From: Myxococcota bacterium
Lineage (GTDB): Bacteria; Myxococcota; B64-G9
Length of the DNA: 64,000 nucleotides
Assembly (NCBI GenBank): GCA_022710975.1
Contig: JAKLGA010000004.1
Coordinates: 310,001-374,000 of the forward strand
Direction of reading: 5' to 3'
The position numbers and the translations under genes are program-made. Shown here one piece after another: positions 1-9,700 of this stretch (the first letter of the stretch is position 1; each line of letters opens with the position of its first letter). The notes under the pieces are model-generated. The model had not been told where the DNA came from and ran no database searches. It worked only from the letters and a program-made list of their open reading frames with translations.

Positions 1-495
1 ATGACCCAGGCCGGCGCCCGGCGCATCAAGCGCGCGCTGAACATCGACATCTCGAGCGTGCGCTACCTCACCGAGGCGGACCTCGAGCGGCTCGCGCACG
101 TCCAGCTCATCGCCGACTACCTGCGCGAGAAGCGCCAGGAGATCGCCGCCTTCAACGCGGAGCAGCACGCGGACCCGAGCCTGCCGCTGAACGGCCGGCA
201 GCTCACCAACGTGGGCACCTTCCGGGCCTACGTGGCCGCCTACCTCCGGCGACACCCCAAGATCCACCAGGGCCTGACGCTCATGGTGCGCCACCTCGAG
301 CCCACCCCCCAGGGGCTGCCGCTGGAGCTGTACGCGTTCACCAACGACCCGACCTGGGCGACCTACGAGAACATCCAGGCGGACATCTTCGATCACATCC
401 TGGCCGCCGCCCCGCTGTTCGACCTGCGGGTGTTCCAGGTCCCCTCCAGCGGGGACGTGCAGAAGCTGGGCGAGGCGCTGGGCCGTCGGGCCTGA
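1..495 (+). CDS. MscS-type mechanosensitive channel, C-terminal part (YbdG-like), 5' partial
   Basis: This is the last 164 residues of a small-conductance mechanosensitive channel of the YbdG/MscM branch, an inner-membrane protein that opens under osmotic downshock. The segments RRIKRALNIDISSVRYL, AYLRRHPKIHQGLTLMVRHL and the stretch around YENIQADIFDHI are typical of the cytoplasmic C-terminal domain of that branch. E. coli YbdG is about 415 residues, so the membrane part and pore helix must lie upstream of the window. The ATG at position 1 is almost certainly an internal methionine. The stop is at 493-495 and the next gene follows after 18 nt. The assignment rests on remembered family sequence and is fairly firm. 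Confidence 0.8.
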   Translation: MTQAGARRIKRALNIDISSVRYLTEADLERLAHVQLIADYLREKRQEIAAFNAEQHADPSLPLNGRQLTNVGTFRAYVAAYLRRHPKIHQGLTLMVRHLEPTPQGLPLELYAFTNDPTWATYENIQADIFDHILAAAPLFDLRVFQVPSSGDVQKLGEALGRRA

Positions 496-513
496 GCGCC
501 CGTGGAGGTGAAC

Positions 514-1125
514 GTGGTGGCGACCGCTCCCCAGACCGGCCCCGGGGCCATCAAGGGGGCGCTGATCCGCGCCTTCCTGGTGTGGTATCAGGGCCGCCAC
601 GGCCGCGAGCGGATGGCCGAGCTGATCCAGCGCGTCCCCATGCCGCACCGCGCGGCGCTGTCGCTCGAGCGCGACGGGCTGGGCGTCCTGGTCAACGGGT
701 GGTACCCGGCGCCCATGGTCCACGCGGTGCTCGACACCATGGAGCAGCTCCACGGCAGCGCGGAGATGCCCGCGCTCCTGCGCGAGGGCTGCGAGCACGC
801 CACGGCCGCGCTCCTGCGGGGCGTCTACATGCTGCTCTTCCGCATGGTGGGCACCCCGCAGATGTACTCGCGGAACATCCAGCGGGCCTGGTTGAAGCTC
901 CACTCCAGCGGGGAGCGCGAGCTGAAGCTGCTGGGGCCGGACACGGCGGAGTCCTTCATTCGCAACTGGCCCGACCACCACCGCTGGACCTGCCTGGTGG
1001 CGCACGAGACCCTGCGCTTCGCCTTCCGGACCATGGGGTACAAGCAGGCCGAGGTCGAGGTGCACGAATGCGTCTCCCGCGGGCACGCTCACTGCCGGGC
1101 GACGCTGAGCTTCCGTAAGGGCTGA
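514..1125 (+). CDS. Small unknown protein, possibly of a myxobacterial paralogous family (DUF2378/V4R-like)
   Basis: This protein of about 203 residues has no signal peptide and no membrane segment. It ends in VHECVSRGHAHCRATLSF, whose Cys/Gly/His/Cys pattern before a final beta-strand recalls V4R/haem-NO-binding-like folds and the DUF2378 paralogues of myxobacteria. That link is tentative. A GGAGG at 504-508 lies too close to the GTG at 502, so GTG 514 (5 nt spacing) or 517 (8 nt) is the better start. It sits 18 nt behind the channel gene and 40 nt ahead of a lipoprotein gene, so it may be co-transcribed. No catalytic motif is visible. Confidence 0.6.
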   Translation: MVATAPQTGPGAIKGALIRAFLVWYQGRHGRERMAELIQRVPMPHRAALSLERDGLGVLVNGWYPAPMVHAVLDTMEQLHGSAEMPALLREGCEHATAALLRGVYMLLFRMVGTPQMYSRNIQRAWLKLHSSGERELKLLGPDTAESFIRNWPDHHRWTCLVAHETLRFAFRTMGYKQAEVEVHECVSRGHAHCRATLSFRKG

Positions 1126-1165
1126 GGGTCCGCCCTCCGCCCGGCGCTCGTCCCGGGAGGTCCGC

Positions 1166-3742
1166 ATGCGCTCGCTCGCCGTACTCGCCCTCGGCCTCTC
1201 CCTCGCGGCCTGCTCGGCCGGCACCGTCGGCGGCGACGGTGGACTGGACGGCCTGGAGGTCGACGGGCTCGACGGAGACGACGGGACGGGGCCCGACGAC
1301 GGCGCGGGGGCCGACGACGGCGCGGGCGACGACGGGCTGCCCGACGCCGCGGACGGCGGCGAGGACGCCGCCGAGGACGGCGACGACGGGGCGGGCGGCG
1401 ACGACGGTGGGCCGGTGTTCGGCGCCGAGCTCTACGTGGCCACCTGGGGCGACGACCTCAACCCCGGCACCCGCGAGCTGCCCTTCGCCACCCTCGAGCG
1501 CGCGCGCGAGGAGGTGCGCGCCCGCAGGGCCCAGGGCCTGCCCGAGGGCGGGCTGGTGGTGTGGCTGCGCGGCGGGCTCTACCTCCGGGCGGCGACCCTC
1601 GAGCTCGGGGCCGAGGACTCGGGCGAGGAGGGCCGGCCGGTGGTGTGGGCCTCCGCCCCGGGCGAGAGCGCCCGGCTGGCCGGGGCGACGCTCCTCGACC
1701 CCGCGGGCTGGCAGGCCGTCGAGCCGGGCGCGGCCGCCTGGGACCGGCTGGACGCCTCCGCCCAGGGCCAGGTCGTGGCCCTGGAGCTGCCCGGGCAGGG
1801 CCTCACCGACTACGGGGCGCTGAGCCCGCGGGGTTTCTACGCCGGCGCGGGCGCGGCGCTCGAGCTCTTCGCCGACGGCGCGCCGCTGGAGCTCGCCCGC
1901 TGGCCGGATCCGGACGAGGACGATCCCCCGCCGACGCCCCAGGACCCGGTCCTCACCCTGTTCGGCCAGCCGGTCCCGGACGTCTCCGGCACCTACCAGG
2001 CCAGCGGGACCGCGGACGGGGTGAACGCCTACCAGCGCGCCGGGCTGGTGGGCGGGCTGCAGTACCACCTGTACCGGCACACCTGGGACTACCAGGGCAA
2101 CAGCTACACCGCCTGGTTCCTGGCCACCCAGTCCTCCGGCTACCCCGGCGACGCGGATCCCTGGTGGTACCTGTACAGCGCCGAGCTCGGGCGCCTGGCG
2201 CCGTCGAACGGCGCGGTGGGCGAGGTGAGCCCGATCGACCCGGCGGCGCTCAACCACGGCTTTGCCTCCATCGACCAGGCCCTCGACGACACCTCGTTCA
2301 CCTACCGCGGGGATCGCCCGGCCCGCTGGGCCACGGCCGAGGAGGTCTGGCTGCACGGCTACTGGATGTACATGTGGGCCGATCTGCACGTGCGCGCGGC
2401 CGCCATCGACCACGCCACCCGGACCGTGACCCTGAGCCAGGTGCCGGGCTACGGCATCGCCGCGGGCCAGCCCTTCTACGCCGAGAACCTGCTGGAGGAG
2501 ATCACCCGCCCGGGAGAGTGGTACCTGGATCGCGGCTCCGGTCGGCTCTACCTGTGGCCGCCCGCGCCCCTGGCCGGGGTCGAGCTCCTGGCCTCGACGC
2601 TCGACGGCCCCCTGGTGCGCGTCCGGGACGGCGCGCACGTCGTGCTCCAGGATCTCGTGCTGGAGGACACCCGGCGCGAGCTGGCGGTGATCGAGGGCGG
2701 GCACGACGTGCAGCTCCTCGGCTGCGAGCTCAGGAACGCGGGCACCCGCGCGGCGGTGGTCTCGGGCAGCCGCAACGGGCTGGAGCGCTGCCGCGTGCAC
2801 GACTGCGGCGACAGCGGGGTGGAGCTCTCGGGCGGGGAGCGCAGCTCGCTCACCCGGGCCGGGAACTACGTCCGGAACACCGACTTTCAGCGCTTCGCGC
2901 GCTGGTCCTGGACCTACCAACCGGCGGTTCGGCTGTCGGGCTGCGGCCAGGTGGTGGCCCACAACCGCATGCGCCAGGCCCCCCACAGCGCCATCCTGTA
3001 CTCGGGCAACGAGCACCTGATCGAGCTCAACGAGATCGCGGAGGTCTGCCGCTACTCCTCGGACGCCGGGGCCATCTACACCGGCCGCGACTGGGGCTAC
3101 CGCGGCAACGTCGTGCGCCACAACTTCATCCACGACCTGGAGACCTTCTTCCAGGGCTACGGCGTGCACGGCGTGTACCTGGACGACTGCGTCAGCGGCA
3201 TCGAGGTGACCGGCAACGTGCTGTACCGCATCAGCGGGCTGGGCATCGAGCACGGCGGCGGGCGCGACGATCTCATGACCAACAACGTCATCGCCCGCTG
3301 CGGCGGGGCCATGTCCGGGGACAACCGCGGCCTGCTGTGGATCACCCACGAGCCGGGCGACAGCTGGAACCTGCTGGAGCGCCTGGCCGCGGACGGCATC
3401 CAGTACCAGGCGGAGCCCTGGGCCTCGGCCTACCCGGCCCTGGCGGCCATCCCGAACGACTGGGCGGCCATCAGCGATCCGGCCCAGCGCTGGCGCGAGC
3501 CCGAGGGCAGCGTGTTCTCCAGGAACCTGGGCTTCGCCAACGGGGAGTGGATGATCGAGTCGATCTGGGCCGGGGACGCGGTCTTCGCCCGCTACGCCGA
3601 GATCGCCGACAACATCGCGGACGAGGACCCGCTGTTCGTGGACGAGGCCAGCCTGGACCTCAGGCTGCGGCCGGAGTCCCCGGCCTACTCGATCCCCGGC
3701 TTCGAGCCCATCCCCTTCGAGGACATCGGCATCCAGCCGTGA
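1166..3742 (+). CDS. Right-handed parallel beta-helix lipoprotein
   Basis: This is an 858-residue exported lipoprotein. The N-terminus MRSLAVLALGLSLAACSAG is a lipoprotein signal with lipobox LAAC. The next roughly 65 residues are almost only Asp, Gly, Ala and Glu, an acidic flexible tether. From about residue 90 the sequence LYVATWGDDLNPGTRELPF opens a right-handed beta-helix module of the DUF1565/pectate-lyase-like kind. Residues about 490-720 carry helix turns with Asn ladders such as HNRMRQAPHSAILYSGN. Such proteins often bind or cleave polysaccharide, but no catalytic residues can be named here. A GGGAGG lies 5 nt before the ATG. The C-terminus shows no extra domain. Confidence 0.8.
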   Translation: MRSLAVLALGLSLAACSAGTVGGDGGLDGLEVDGLDGDDGTGPDDGAGADDGAGDDGLPDAADGGEDAAEDGDDGAGGDDGGPVFGAELYVATWGDDLNPGTRELPFATLERAREEVRARRAQGLPEGGLVVWLRGGLYLRAATLELGAEDSGEEGRPVVWASAPGESARLAGATLLDPAGWQAVEPGAAAWDRLDASAQGQVVALELPGQGLTDYGALSPRGFYAGAGAALELFADGAPLELARWPDPDEDDPPPTPQDPVLTLFGQPVPDVSGTYQASGTADGVNAYQRAGLVGGLQYHLYRHTWDYQGNSYTAWFLATQSSGYPGDADPWWYLYSAELGRLAPSNGAVGEVSPIDPAALNHGFASIDQALDDTSFTYRGDRPARWATAEEVWLHGYWMYMWADLHVRAAAIDHATRTVTLSQVPGYGIAAGQPFYAENLLEEITRPGEWYLDRGSGRLYLWPPAPLAGVELLASTLDGPLVRVRDGAHVVLQDLVLEDTRRELAVIEGGHDVQLLGCELRNAGTRAAVVSGSRNGLERCRVHDCGDSGVELSGGERSSLTRAGNYVRNTDFQRFARWSWTYQPAVRLSGCGQVVAHNRMRQAPHSAILYSGNEHLIELNEIAEVCRYSSDAGAIYTGRDWGYRGNVVRHNFIHDLETFFQGYGVHGVYLDDCVSGIEVTGNVLYRISGLGIEHGGGRDDLMTNNVIARCGGAMSGDNRGLLWITHEPGDSWNLLERLAADGIQYQAEPWASAYPALAAIPNDWAAISDPAQRWREPEGSVFSRNLGFANGEWMIESIWAGDAVFARYAEIADNIADEDPLFVDEASLDLRLRPESPAYSIPGFEPIPFEDIGIQP

Positions 3743-3772
3743 CCCCCCCGGCCGCAGGAGGAAAGCCGGCGC

Positions 3773-3801
3773 TTGCCGTCCCTCCGTGGGCGGCCTACGA
3801 T
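3773..3801 (+). promoter_or_regulatory. Predicted housekeeping promoter for the TPR gene
   Basis: TTGCCG (3773-3778), a 17-nt spacer and TACGAT (3796-3801) give a good sigma-70-type pair 32 nt before the ATG at 3834. Confidence 0.6.
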
Positions 3802-3833
3802 GCGGATCTCATCTTTGTCGGGAGGACCGCGCG

Positions 3834-4991
3834 ATGACGAGAGAGATCTTGGCCTTGGCGGCCGCGGCGGTCGCGCTCCTGCTCTTCCCGCCCTTCGCCT
3901 GCGAGGACAAGCCGGCTCCCAAGGTCCACCTGGAGATGGAGCCGATGGAGAGGCCCGACGCCGGCACCGCTCCGAGGGCGCAGGAGGACGAGCCGAAGGA
4001 CGAGCCGACGGACCCGAAGGAGCTCCAGCGACGGGCCCTCGCCTCCTTCGAGGCGGGCGACCTCGACGCAGCCATCCGCGATCTCGACCTCGCTGTTCGC
4101 CTCAACCCAAAGGACGCGATTGTGTACCGCTACCGGTGTGGAGCGCGGCTTAACAAGGGAGAATTCGATGCCGCCATCGCGGACTGCGACCGTGCGCTGC
4201 AGCTCGAACCGAAGATCGCGATTGCACATCTCAACCGTGGGCTGGCTCATCTATCGAAAGGCGCTCTGGATCCAGCCACCGATGATCTCGTCGAGGCGAT
4301 CCGTCTCAACCCGGAGCTTGCGTTGGCGCACCGGGGTCTCTGCCAGGTCTTCGCCAAGAGGGGTGCCTACGCGGATGCGATGAAGAGCTGCGACCGGGCG
4401 CTGGAACTCAACCCCAAGGGTGCGATGGCGCACTCCCTTGCCGGCATCTTACACCAGAGGATGGGCGACGCAGCCGCAGCGCTCGTGCACTACAACCTGG
4501 CAATCCAGGCCGAGCCGAACCACGCGGGCGCGCGTAACAACCGGGGCAACATCCGCATGCAAAGGGGTGAGCTCAAGGCAGCGATCGAGGACTTCAACGC
4601 GGCGATTCGAGGTGATCGGGATTCCTCGGAGCCCTACGCCAACCTCTGCACCGCCTACTTCAGGCTCCGCGACCTCGACCGCGCCCTGGAGAACTGCGAG
4701 ATTGCGGTGGAGCTACAGCCCGACAACCCGGAATACATCTTCAAGCGGGGCGGCGTCCGCGCCGAGCAGGCGCAGTTCGCCGCGGCGATGGAGGACTTCA
4801 ACAGGGTGATCGAGCTCAAGCCGAAGCACGCGCTGGCGTACTGCAACCGGGCCATCCTGTTCTCCTTCAAGCAGGACTACCGGGCGGCATGGCAGGACGT
4901 CGGGCAGTGCCAGGCGCTGGGGGCCAAGCCGGATCCCGGACTGCTGAAGAGGCTGCGCAAGGCCACGGGCCGCGCGAGGCCCCCCAGGTGA
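3834..4991 (+). CDS. TPR-repeat lipoprotein-like protein
   Basis: This protein has 385 residues. The start MTREILALAAAAVALLLFP is a hydrophobic export signal ending at a Cys (PFAC), which may be lipidated. It is followed by a charged, Pro-rich linker and about eight tandem TPR units from residue 60 onward, with repeating patterns such as LNPKDAIVYRYRCGARLNKG and LKPKHALAYCNRAILFSFK. TPR arrays mediate protein-protein contacts, and no partner is evident. The ATG at 3834 is chosen because GGAGG lies 8 nt upstream and a promoter pair precedes it; an in-frame start 48 nt earlier lacks both. DUF2284 and ATPase genes follow closely, so it probably leads a three-gene operon. Confidence 0.75.
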   Translation: MTREILALAAAAVALLLFPPFACEDKPAPKVHLEMEPMERPDAGTAPRAQEDEPKDEPTDPKELQRRALASFEAGDLDAAIRDLDLAVRLNPKDAIVYRYRCGARLNKGEFDAAIADCDRALQLEPKIAIAHLNRGLAHLSKGALDPATDDLVEAIRLNPELALAHRGLCQVFAKRGAYADAMKSCDRALELNPKGAMAHSLAGILHQRMGDAAAALVHYNLAIQAEPNHAGARNNRGNIRMQRGELKAAIEDFNAAIRGDRDSSEPYANLCTAYFRLRDLDRALENCEIAVELQPDNPEYIFKRGGVRAEQAQFAAAMEDFNRVIELKPKHALAYCNRAILFSFKQDYRAAWQDVGQCQALGAKPDPGLLKRLRKATGRARPPR

Positions 4992-5023
4992 AGCGGTCGC
5001 CCTCGGCGACCTGGAGGTGGCAC

Positions 5024-5569
5024 GTGGGTGAGAAGCGGCGTGAGGCGGTCGAGGCGGCCATCCGGGCCACCGGGTGCGCGGGCTCCCGCTGGCTCGGCCC
5101 GGAGGGCGTGGTGCTCGGGCGCTGGGTGCGCCTGAAGTGCGAGTTCGGCTGCGGGCACTACGGGCACAAGGCGGTCTGCCCGCCCAACCTGCCGCCGCTC
5201 GAGGAGTGCCGGGCGCTGTTCGGGGAGTACGCCCGGATCGCGCTGCTGCACTTCCCGGTGGAGGTGCCGCGGCCCGAGGACCGCCACCAGGCCACCCGGG
5301 AGCTCAACACCCGGCTGCTCGCCCTGGAGCGCGAGGCGTTCCTGCTCGGGCACCCCAGGGCCTTCGTGCTGTACGTCGACCCGTGCCACGTGTGCGCGGA
5401 GTGCAGCCCGCGGCGGGTGGAGTGCAAGGACCTGCGGGCGGCGCGGCCCTCGCCCGAGGGCCTGTGCGTGGACGTGTTCTCCACCGTCCGCCGGGCGGGC
5501 CTGCCCATCGAGGTGCTGACCGACAAGGGCCAGGCCATGAACCGCTACGCCCTGCTGCTGCTCGAGTGA
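5024..5569 (+). CDS. DUF2284 cysteine-rich metal-binding protein
   Basis: This 181-residue soluble protein matches the DUF2284 family of predicted metal-binding proteins. Conserved cysteine groups are seen in KCEFGCGHYGHKAVCPPN near the N-terminus, in DPCHVCAECSPRRVEC near the middle, and in the final LPIEVLTDKGQAMNRYALLLLE. The family's biochemical role is not established; an Fe-S or zinc site is likely. The start is GTG 5024, with GGAGG 6 nt upstream; upstream in-frame sequence overlaps the TPR gene and has no better signal. It lies 32 nt after the TPR gene and 16 nt before the ATPase gene. Confidence 0.75.
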   Translation: MGEKRREAVEAAIRATGCAGSRWLGPEGVVLGRWVRLKCEFGCGHYGHKAVCPPNLPPLEECRALFGEYARIALLHFPVEVPRPEDRHQATRELNTRLLALEREAFLLGHPRAFVLYVDPCHVCAECSPRRVECKDLRAARPSPEGLCVDVFSTVRRAGLPIEVLTDKGQAMNRYALLLLE

Positions 5570-5585
5570 GAACGGGGAGGGGTGG

Positions 5586-6356
5586 ATGGCAGCCAGCCAC
5601 CGTCCGTTCTTGCGCGAGGTCTCGCTCAAGCGGGATGGCATCGAAAGCTACTCGGAGTACCCGTTCCGCATCCCCGCTGTTCGTGAGCTCATGGGTCTCG
5701 AGTTCCACCCTGATGTCACCTTCCTCGTGGGCGAGAACGGGTGCGGCAAGTCGACCCTGCTGGAGGCCATCGCGGTGGCCTGGGGTTTCAACCCGGAGGG
5801 CGGCTCGACGAACTTCCGCTTTTCCACCCGCGCGTCGCATTCAGACCTCCACCTGCGCTTGCGCCTGTCGAGATCGGTCCGGCGGCCCAGGGACGGGTTC
5901 TTCCTGCGGGCGGAGAGCTTCTTCAACGTGGCAACCGACATCGAACGCCTCGACGCGGAGCCCGGGCCTAGCCCGCGCATCATCGACTCCTACGGCGGAC
6001 TGTCTCTGCACGAGCAGTCGCACGGCGAGGCCTTCCTGACGCTGATGCTCGAACGCTTCCACGGGGACGCGCTGTACCTCCTCGACGAGCCCGAGGCTGC
6101 CCTGTCACCCTCACGCCAGCTCGCCGTCCTCCGGCGTATCCATGAGCTCGTGGGGAAGGACTCGCAGTTCATCATCGCCACCCATTCCCCCATTCTCATG
6201 GCCTTTCCGGGGGCGAGGATCTACTTGGTCGATGGGACCGGTTTCCACGACGTTCGCTACGAGGAGACCGAGCACTACGCCGTGACCAAGGAGTTCTTGG
6301 CCGATCCGGCCCGCATGCTCGAGAGGATCCTGGCAGCAGACGATCGGGAAGGCTAG
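5586..6356 (+). CDS. AAA family (RecF/OLD-like) ATPase
   Basis: This 256-residue ATPase is of the compact ABC/SMC-like AAA_21 type. Visible motifs are Walker A GENGCGKST (49-57), an ABC-signature-like EQSHGEAF (143-150), Walker B LYLLDEPEAAL (163-173) and a switch His in ATHSP (H200). It has no membrane part and no TOPRIM or nuclease domain, so it is shorter than OLD nucleases. Homologues of this size are widespread single-domain ATPases of poorly known function. The ATG follows a GGGGAGGGG run. It is the last gene of the TPR-DUF2284-ATPase run and its end faces a hairpin-rich convergent gap. Confidence 0.8.
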   Translation: MAASHRPFLREVSLKRDGIESYSEYPFRIPAVRELMGLEFHPDVTFLVGENGCGKSTLLEAIAVAWGFNPEGGSTNFRFSTRASHSDLHLRLRLSRSVRRPRDGFFLRAESFFNVATDIERLDAEPGPSPRIIDSYGGLSLHEQSHGEAFLTLMLERFHGDALYLLDEPEAALSPSRQLAVLRRIHELVGKDSQFIIATHSPILMAFPGARIYLVDGTGFHDVRYEETEHYAVTKEFLADPARMLERILAADDREG

Positions 6357-6385
6357 GCGGGGATGCCCTGGGGCGCCAGGCCCCT

Positions 6386-6634
6386 GCCCCCGCAGGACGG
6401 GGGCAGGCATCTCTTCGCCCTGGCAGGACAGGACTTTCTGCGCGCCTTCGGCGCTGAAAGTCCAGTCTGCGCGCCTTCGGCGCTTGAGAATCCAGTGGGC
6501 TCGAGATGCTAGCCCCCGCAGGACGGGGGCAGGCATCTCTTCGCCCTGGGATGCGGGCTCGAGATGCTAGCCCCCGCAGGACGGGGGCAGGCATCTCTTC
6601 GCCCTGGGATGCGGGCTCGAGATGCCAGATCCCC
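6386..6634. repeat. Palindromic (REP-like) 58-bp tandem repeat array
   Basis: A 58-bp unit is present in two exact tandem copies (6497-6554 and 6555-6612). A third copy begins at 6613 and soon diverges. A 38-bp identical partial copy lies at 6386-6423. Each full unit folds into a nested stem: GAGATGC pairs with GCATCTC, and inside it GCCCCC pairs with GGGGGC around GCAGGAC. The partial copy keeps the same design, with GATGCC (6362-6367) facing GGCATC (6406-6411). This resembles REP/BIME elements and may also act as a two-way transcription stop. Confidence 0.75.
6438..6496. repeat. 29-bp tandem pair of small hairpins
   Basis: CTGCGCGCCTTCGGCGCT occurs at 6438-6455 and again at 6467-6484, each followed by a related 11-12 bp spacer ending in TCCAGT. 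Each copy holds GCGCC-TTC-GGCGC, a 5-bp stem with a three-base loop. It sits inside the larger hairpin repeat array. Confidence 0.65.
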
Positions 6635-6701
6635 TGATGCGTCGCCAGCTTCACAAGTGAGTCAAGTGTTGTCGAAGGCACTCACCACCCGGTGATCGGA
6701 T

Positions 6702-6734
6702 CTAGTCCCGTGGCGCGAAGCGACACGGGGCTAG
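6702..6734 (-). terminator. Strong hairpin at the 3' end of the 2071-residue gene
   Basis: CTAGTCCCGTG (6702-6712) pairs with CACGGGGCTAG (6724-6734) through 11 pairs with one G-T wobble. An inner CGC-GAA-GCG stem-loop completes it. The minus-strand stop codon (6731-6733) lies in the arm. There is no clear T run after it, so it may stop transcription with Rho or protect the 3' end. Confidence 0.5.
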
Positions 6735-9700
6735 CGCTTGGGCGGGGCGGCCTCGCGGATGACCGCGCCGTGGGTCTCGTGCAGCACCAGGATGGCGAAG
6801 CGCTCCACCCGGTCGAGCTCGTCGGTGGACAGCGAGGCGTAGTCGAAGCGGCCGCGCAGATCGGTGTAGCCGTCCTTGTAGAAGGTCACCGCCCCGCCGC
6901 GCATGCGCGCGTACACCTTGACGTAGGCCTTGGGGCAGGCCGCGCCGTCGCCCTGGTGGCTGACCCTGAGCTGGCCGTAGTTCTCGCTCACCTGCACCAC
7001 CAGCGCGTGGGCGTAGTGCACCTGGCTCTTCTGCACGCCCGCAGCCACCACCTCGACCACCGCGTGGGCCGCGTGCAGCTCGGGCGGCAACTCGAGCACG
7101 AAGGTGCCGGTGGCGCTCGGGAGGGTGAGCTCGTCGCTGCGGTTCGGGCGGATGAAGCCGAAGGCGCCGGTGCCCTCCTGGACGAAGGGCTGGCGCGAGA
7201 AGCGCAGCTCGATGTCCATGCGGTAGTAGTTCACCCGGCAGCGGGTGAGGTTCTGGTGGTGCAGGGTCAGCACCTTGTTCTCCACCTGGAAGTCGAAGGC
7301 CGGCTCGCCCGCGGCCAGGCGATCCTGGCGCTCGGCCCGGCTGTCCTCGTCCACCACGCCGGTCGCCTGGCCGTCGCGCTCGTCGAGCTGCGCCAGCACG
7401 GCCTGGAAACGCTTCCGCCAGCGGTCCACCGGGTGGTCGCGGTGGGGCGCGGCCAGCGCCCGCGCCCGGGCCGGCTCCTCCTGGAGCAGCGCCACCAGGG
7501 CGGCCAGGTAGTCCCACTGCAGCCCCTCCGCCACCCTGGCGCGGTCCACGCGCCCGAAGGCCTCCAGCGCCTCCTCGACGCGCTCCTGCAGCAGCAGGTA
7601 GTAGCAGGCCTCCAGCCAGTCCTCGTCGTCGAGCGCCGGCTTGTACTGCAGCACCTCGAGGAAGCGCTGCCACTGCTCGGCCAGCCGGTCGTTGAGGATC
7701 TTGCGCCTGGCGCCCAGCTTGTGGACGCGGGCGTTGACCAGGGGGGCGTACTCCAGGTGTTGGTACCAGCGCCGGCGCACGGGCTCGATGTCCACCAGCG
7801 GCGAGCGCAGCCACAGGCCGCTCTCGCGCAGAAAGCCCTCCTGGTGCCGCAGGTACTCGCCGGCGGCGTGGGCGTCCCCGTGCTTGAGGGCGTAGGACCA
7901 CAGCACGTCGTGGTAGTGCTGGCGCTCGCGCAGCAGCTCGAGCGCCGCCAGGAAGAAGCGCTTGTCGCGCATGCGCCAGGCCATCTTGTCCAGCTCCAGG
8001 CGGGCCAGGTTGGCGCCCTCCAGGTAGCGCAGGCACTCCTCGGCGCTGGCGTTCTGCGAGACCCAGGCCCAGGCGGTCTGGTCCTCCTGGCTGGGCGCGG
8101 CCACCACGTGCAGCGTGCGCGGGGCGGCCGCGGCCAGCAGCGCGCCCTGGCGGGAGACGTGCACCGGGAAGTGCGCGAAGTCGCCGGCCGCCGGGAAGTA
8201 GAAGTCGTACTCCAGCCGCTCGGTGGTGTAGGGCTCGAGCCTCAGGCGCACGCCGCGGGTGACGGCGGCGTCGGACAGCGGCAGCGCGCCGCGCGGGAGC
8301 TGCAGCAGCACCTCCAGCGGCTGCGGGCTGGAGGTGGTGTTGGTGACCACCGCCTGGCCCTGGTAGACCGTGTGCACCAGCAGCTCTCCGGTGACGTACT
8401 TCTCCACCTGGGCCCCGTCCTCGTAGGTGTAGCGGTCGTCGGCCCGGAAGTAGTGCTGGCTGGCCAGGATGCCGGCCGACTCCGCGGCCGGCTCGGTGGG
8501 CAGGATGGCCTGGTGCAGCACCACCGCCGGGGCGCGGCAGCGGATGGTCATGGCCTCGCCCTCGAAGGTCACCTCGGGCGCCTCCGCGCGCAGCGGCAGA
8601 TCGAGCACGGCGAGCGCCAGCATCATCTCGGGGAAGCTGCCCACGGCCTCGGCCAGGTGCCGGCTGAGGAAGGGCCGCTCGCCGTCGTGCTCCACGTAGT
8701 CCAGCCAGAAGCGGTTGGGCTTGATGAGCTCGGCCGTCTGCTGCTCGATGGGCAGGCGGTCGTAGTTGTTCTCGGCCCACTCCTCGGTCTTCTCCACCGC
8801 CTGGAAGAGCGGCTGGACCTCCTGGCGCAGGGCCAGGTCCGCCTCCAGGCACTCGGCCTCGCAGGGCGCCTCGGCCTCCTCGTCGCAGCAGCGGTCCAGG
8901 GCCATCTCCGCCGCCGGGGCCGGGGCCGGGGGCGGCCTGGCGGCCATGCTCTTCATGGCCAGGCCGGTGGGCATGGCCCCGCCCACGCCCGCGCGGCTGC
9001 GCTCCGCCTCGTCCCGCTTGGCCCTGCGCTTCGCCACGGCGCGGCCCTTGGCCTGCTCCATGCCCAGCTCGTCGCCGGCGGCCAGCTTGCCGCCGGCCAG
9101 CGCGGCCTCGAACAGCTGGTCCTCCTGGCCCGGATCGCGCGGGATGAGCTCGGTGAGCCCGCGCAGGTGGCGCCGGCCGCCCGGCAGCGCGCGGGTCACC
9201 CGGCGCACCAGCAGCGCCCGCTCGGCCGCGTTGAGCTGGCCGAAGGCCCAGGGCTCCAGGTAGCCCTCCAGGTCCCGGCCCAGCAGGTAGTGGTCCAGGA
9301 AGGTCTGCTCGCGCTTGTGGGCCAGGTAGGGCGCGAGCGCGGCCTGGAAGAAGGCCGGGTCCTTGCGCCACAGGAAGAAGTGCAGCTCGTGGCAGGCGTG
9401 CTCGCTGAGCAGCCGGCGCTGCTCCTCGGGCGGCAGGCCCGGCCAGTCCAGCAGGAAGGCGAAGCGGTCCAGGTGCGGATCGCGGCTCAGCGCCTGGAAC
9501 AGGCCGAAGACGCGCGCCAGGCTGTCGAAGCGCTCGAGCTCGGCCGTGGTCACGTCCGCGACCGTGAGGGCCTCGCCGGCCTGGAGCAGGCTCACCTGCT
9601 TGCGCTCGCCGAAGTGCCCCTGGGGGTCGAGGCCGTCCTGCAGGCGGAGGTCCTGCGGCGCCGCCTGCGCCTCGGGCAGCGGCACCGCCAGCTCCAGGGC

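Larger units (their letters stand above)
6357..6730. other. Convergent intergenic region filled with hairpin repeats
   Basis: No gene is supported here. The 374-bp gap lies between the 3' ends of the ATPase gene (+) and the 2071-residue protein gene (-). It holds a 29-bp tandem pair, a 58-bp tandem unit with partial copies, and a strong hairpin at its right end. Confidence 0.7.

Noticed and set aside
6386-6634. CRISPR-like direct repeats
   Set aside because: The units are contiguous, with no unique spacers, and no cas gene is present.
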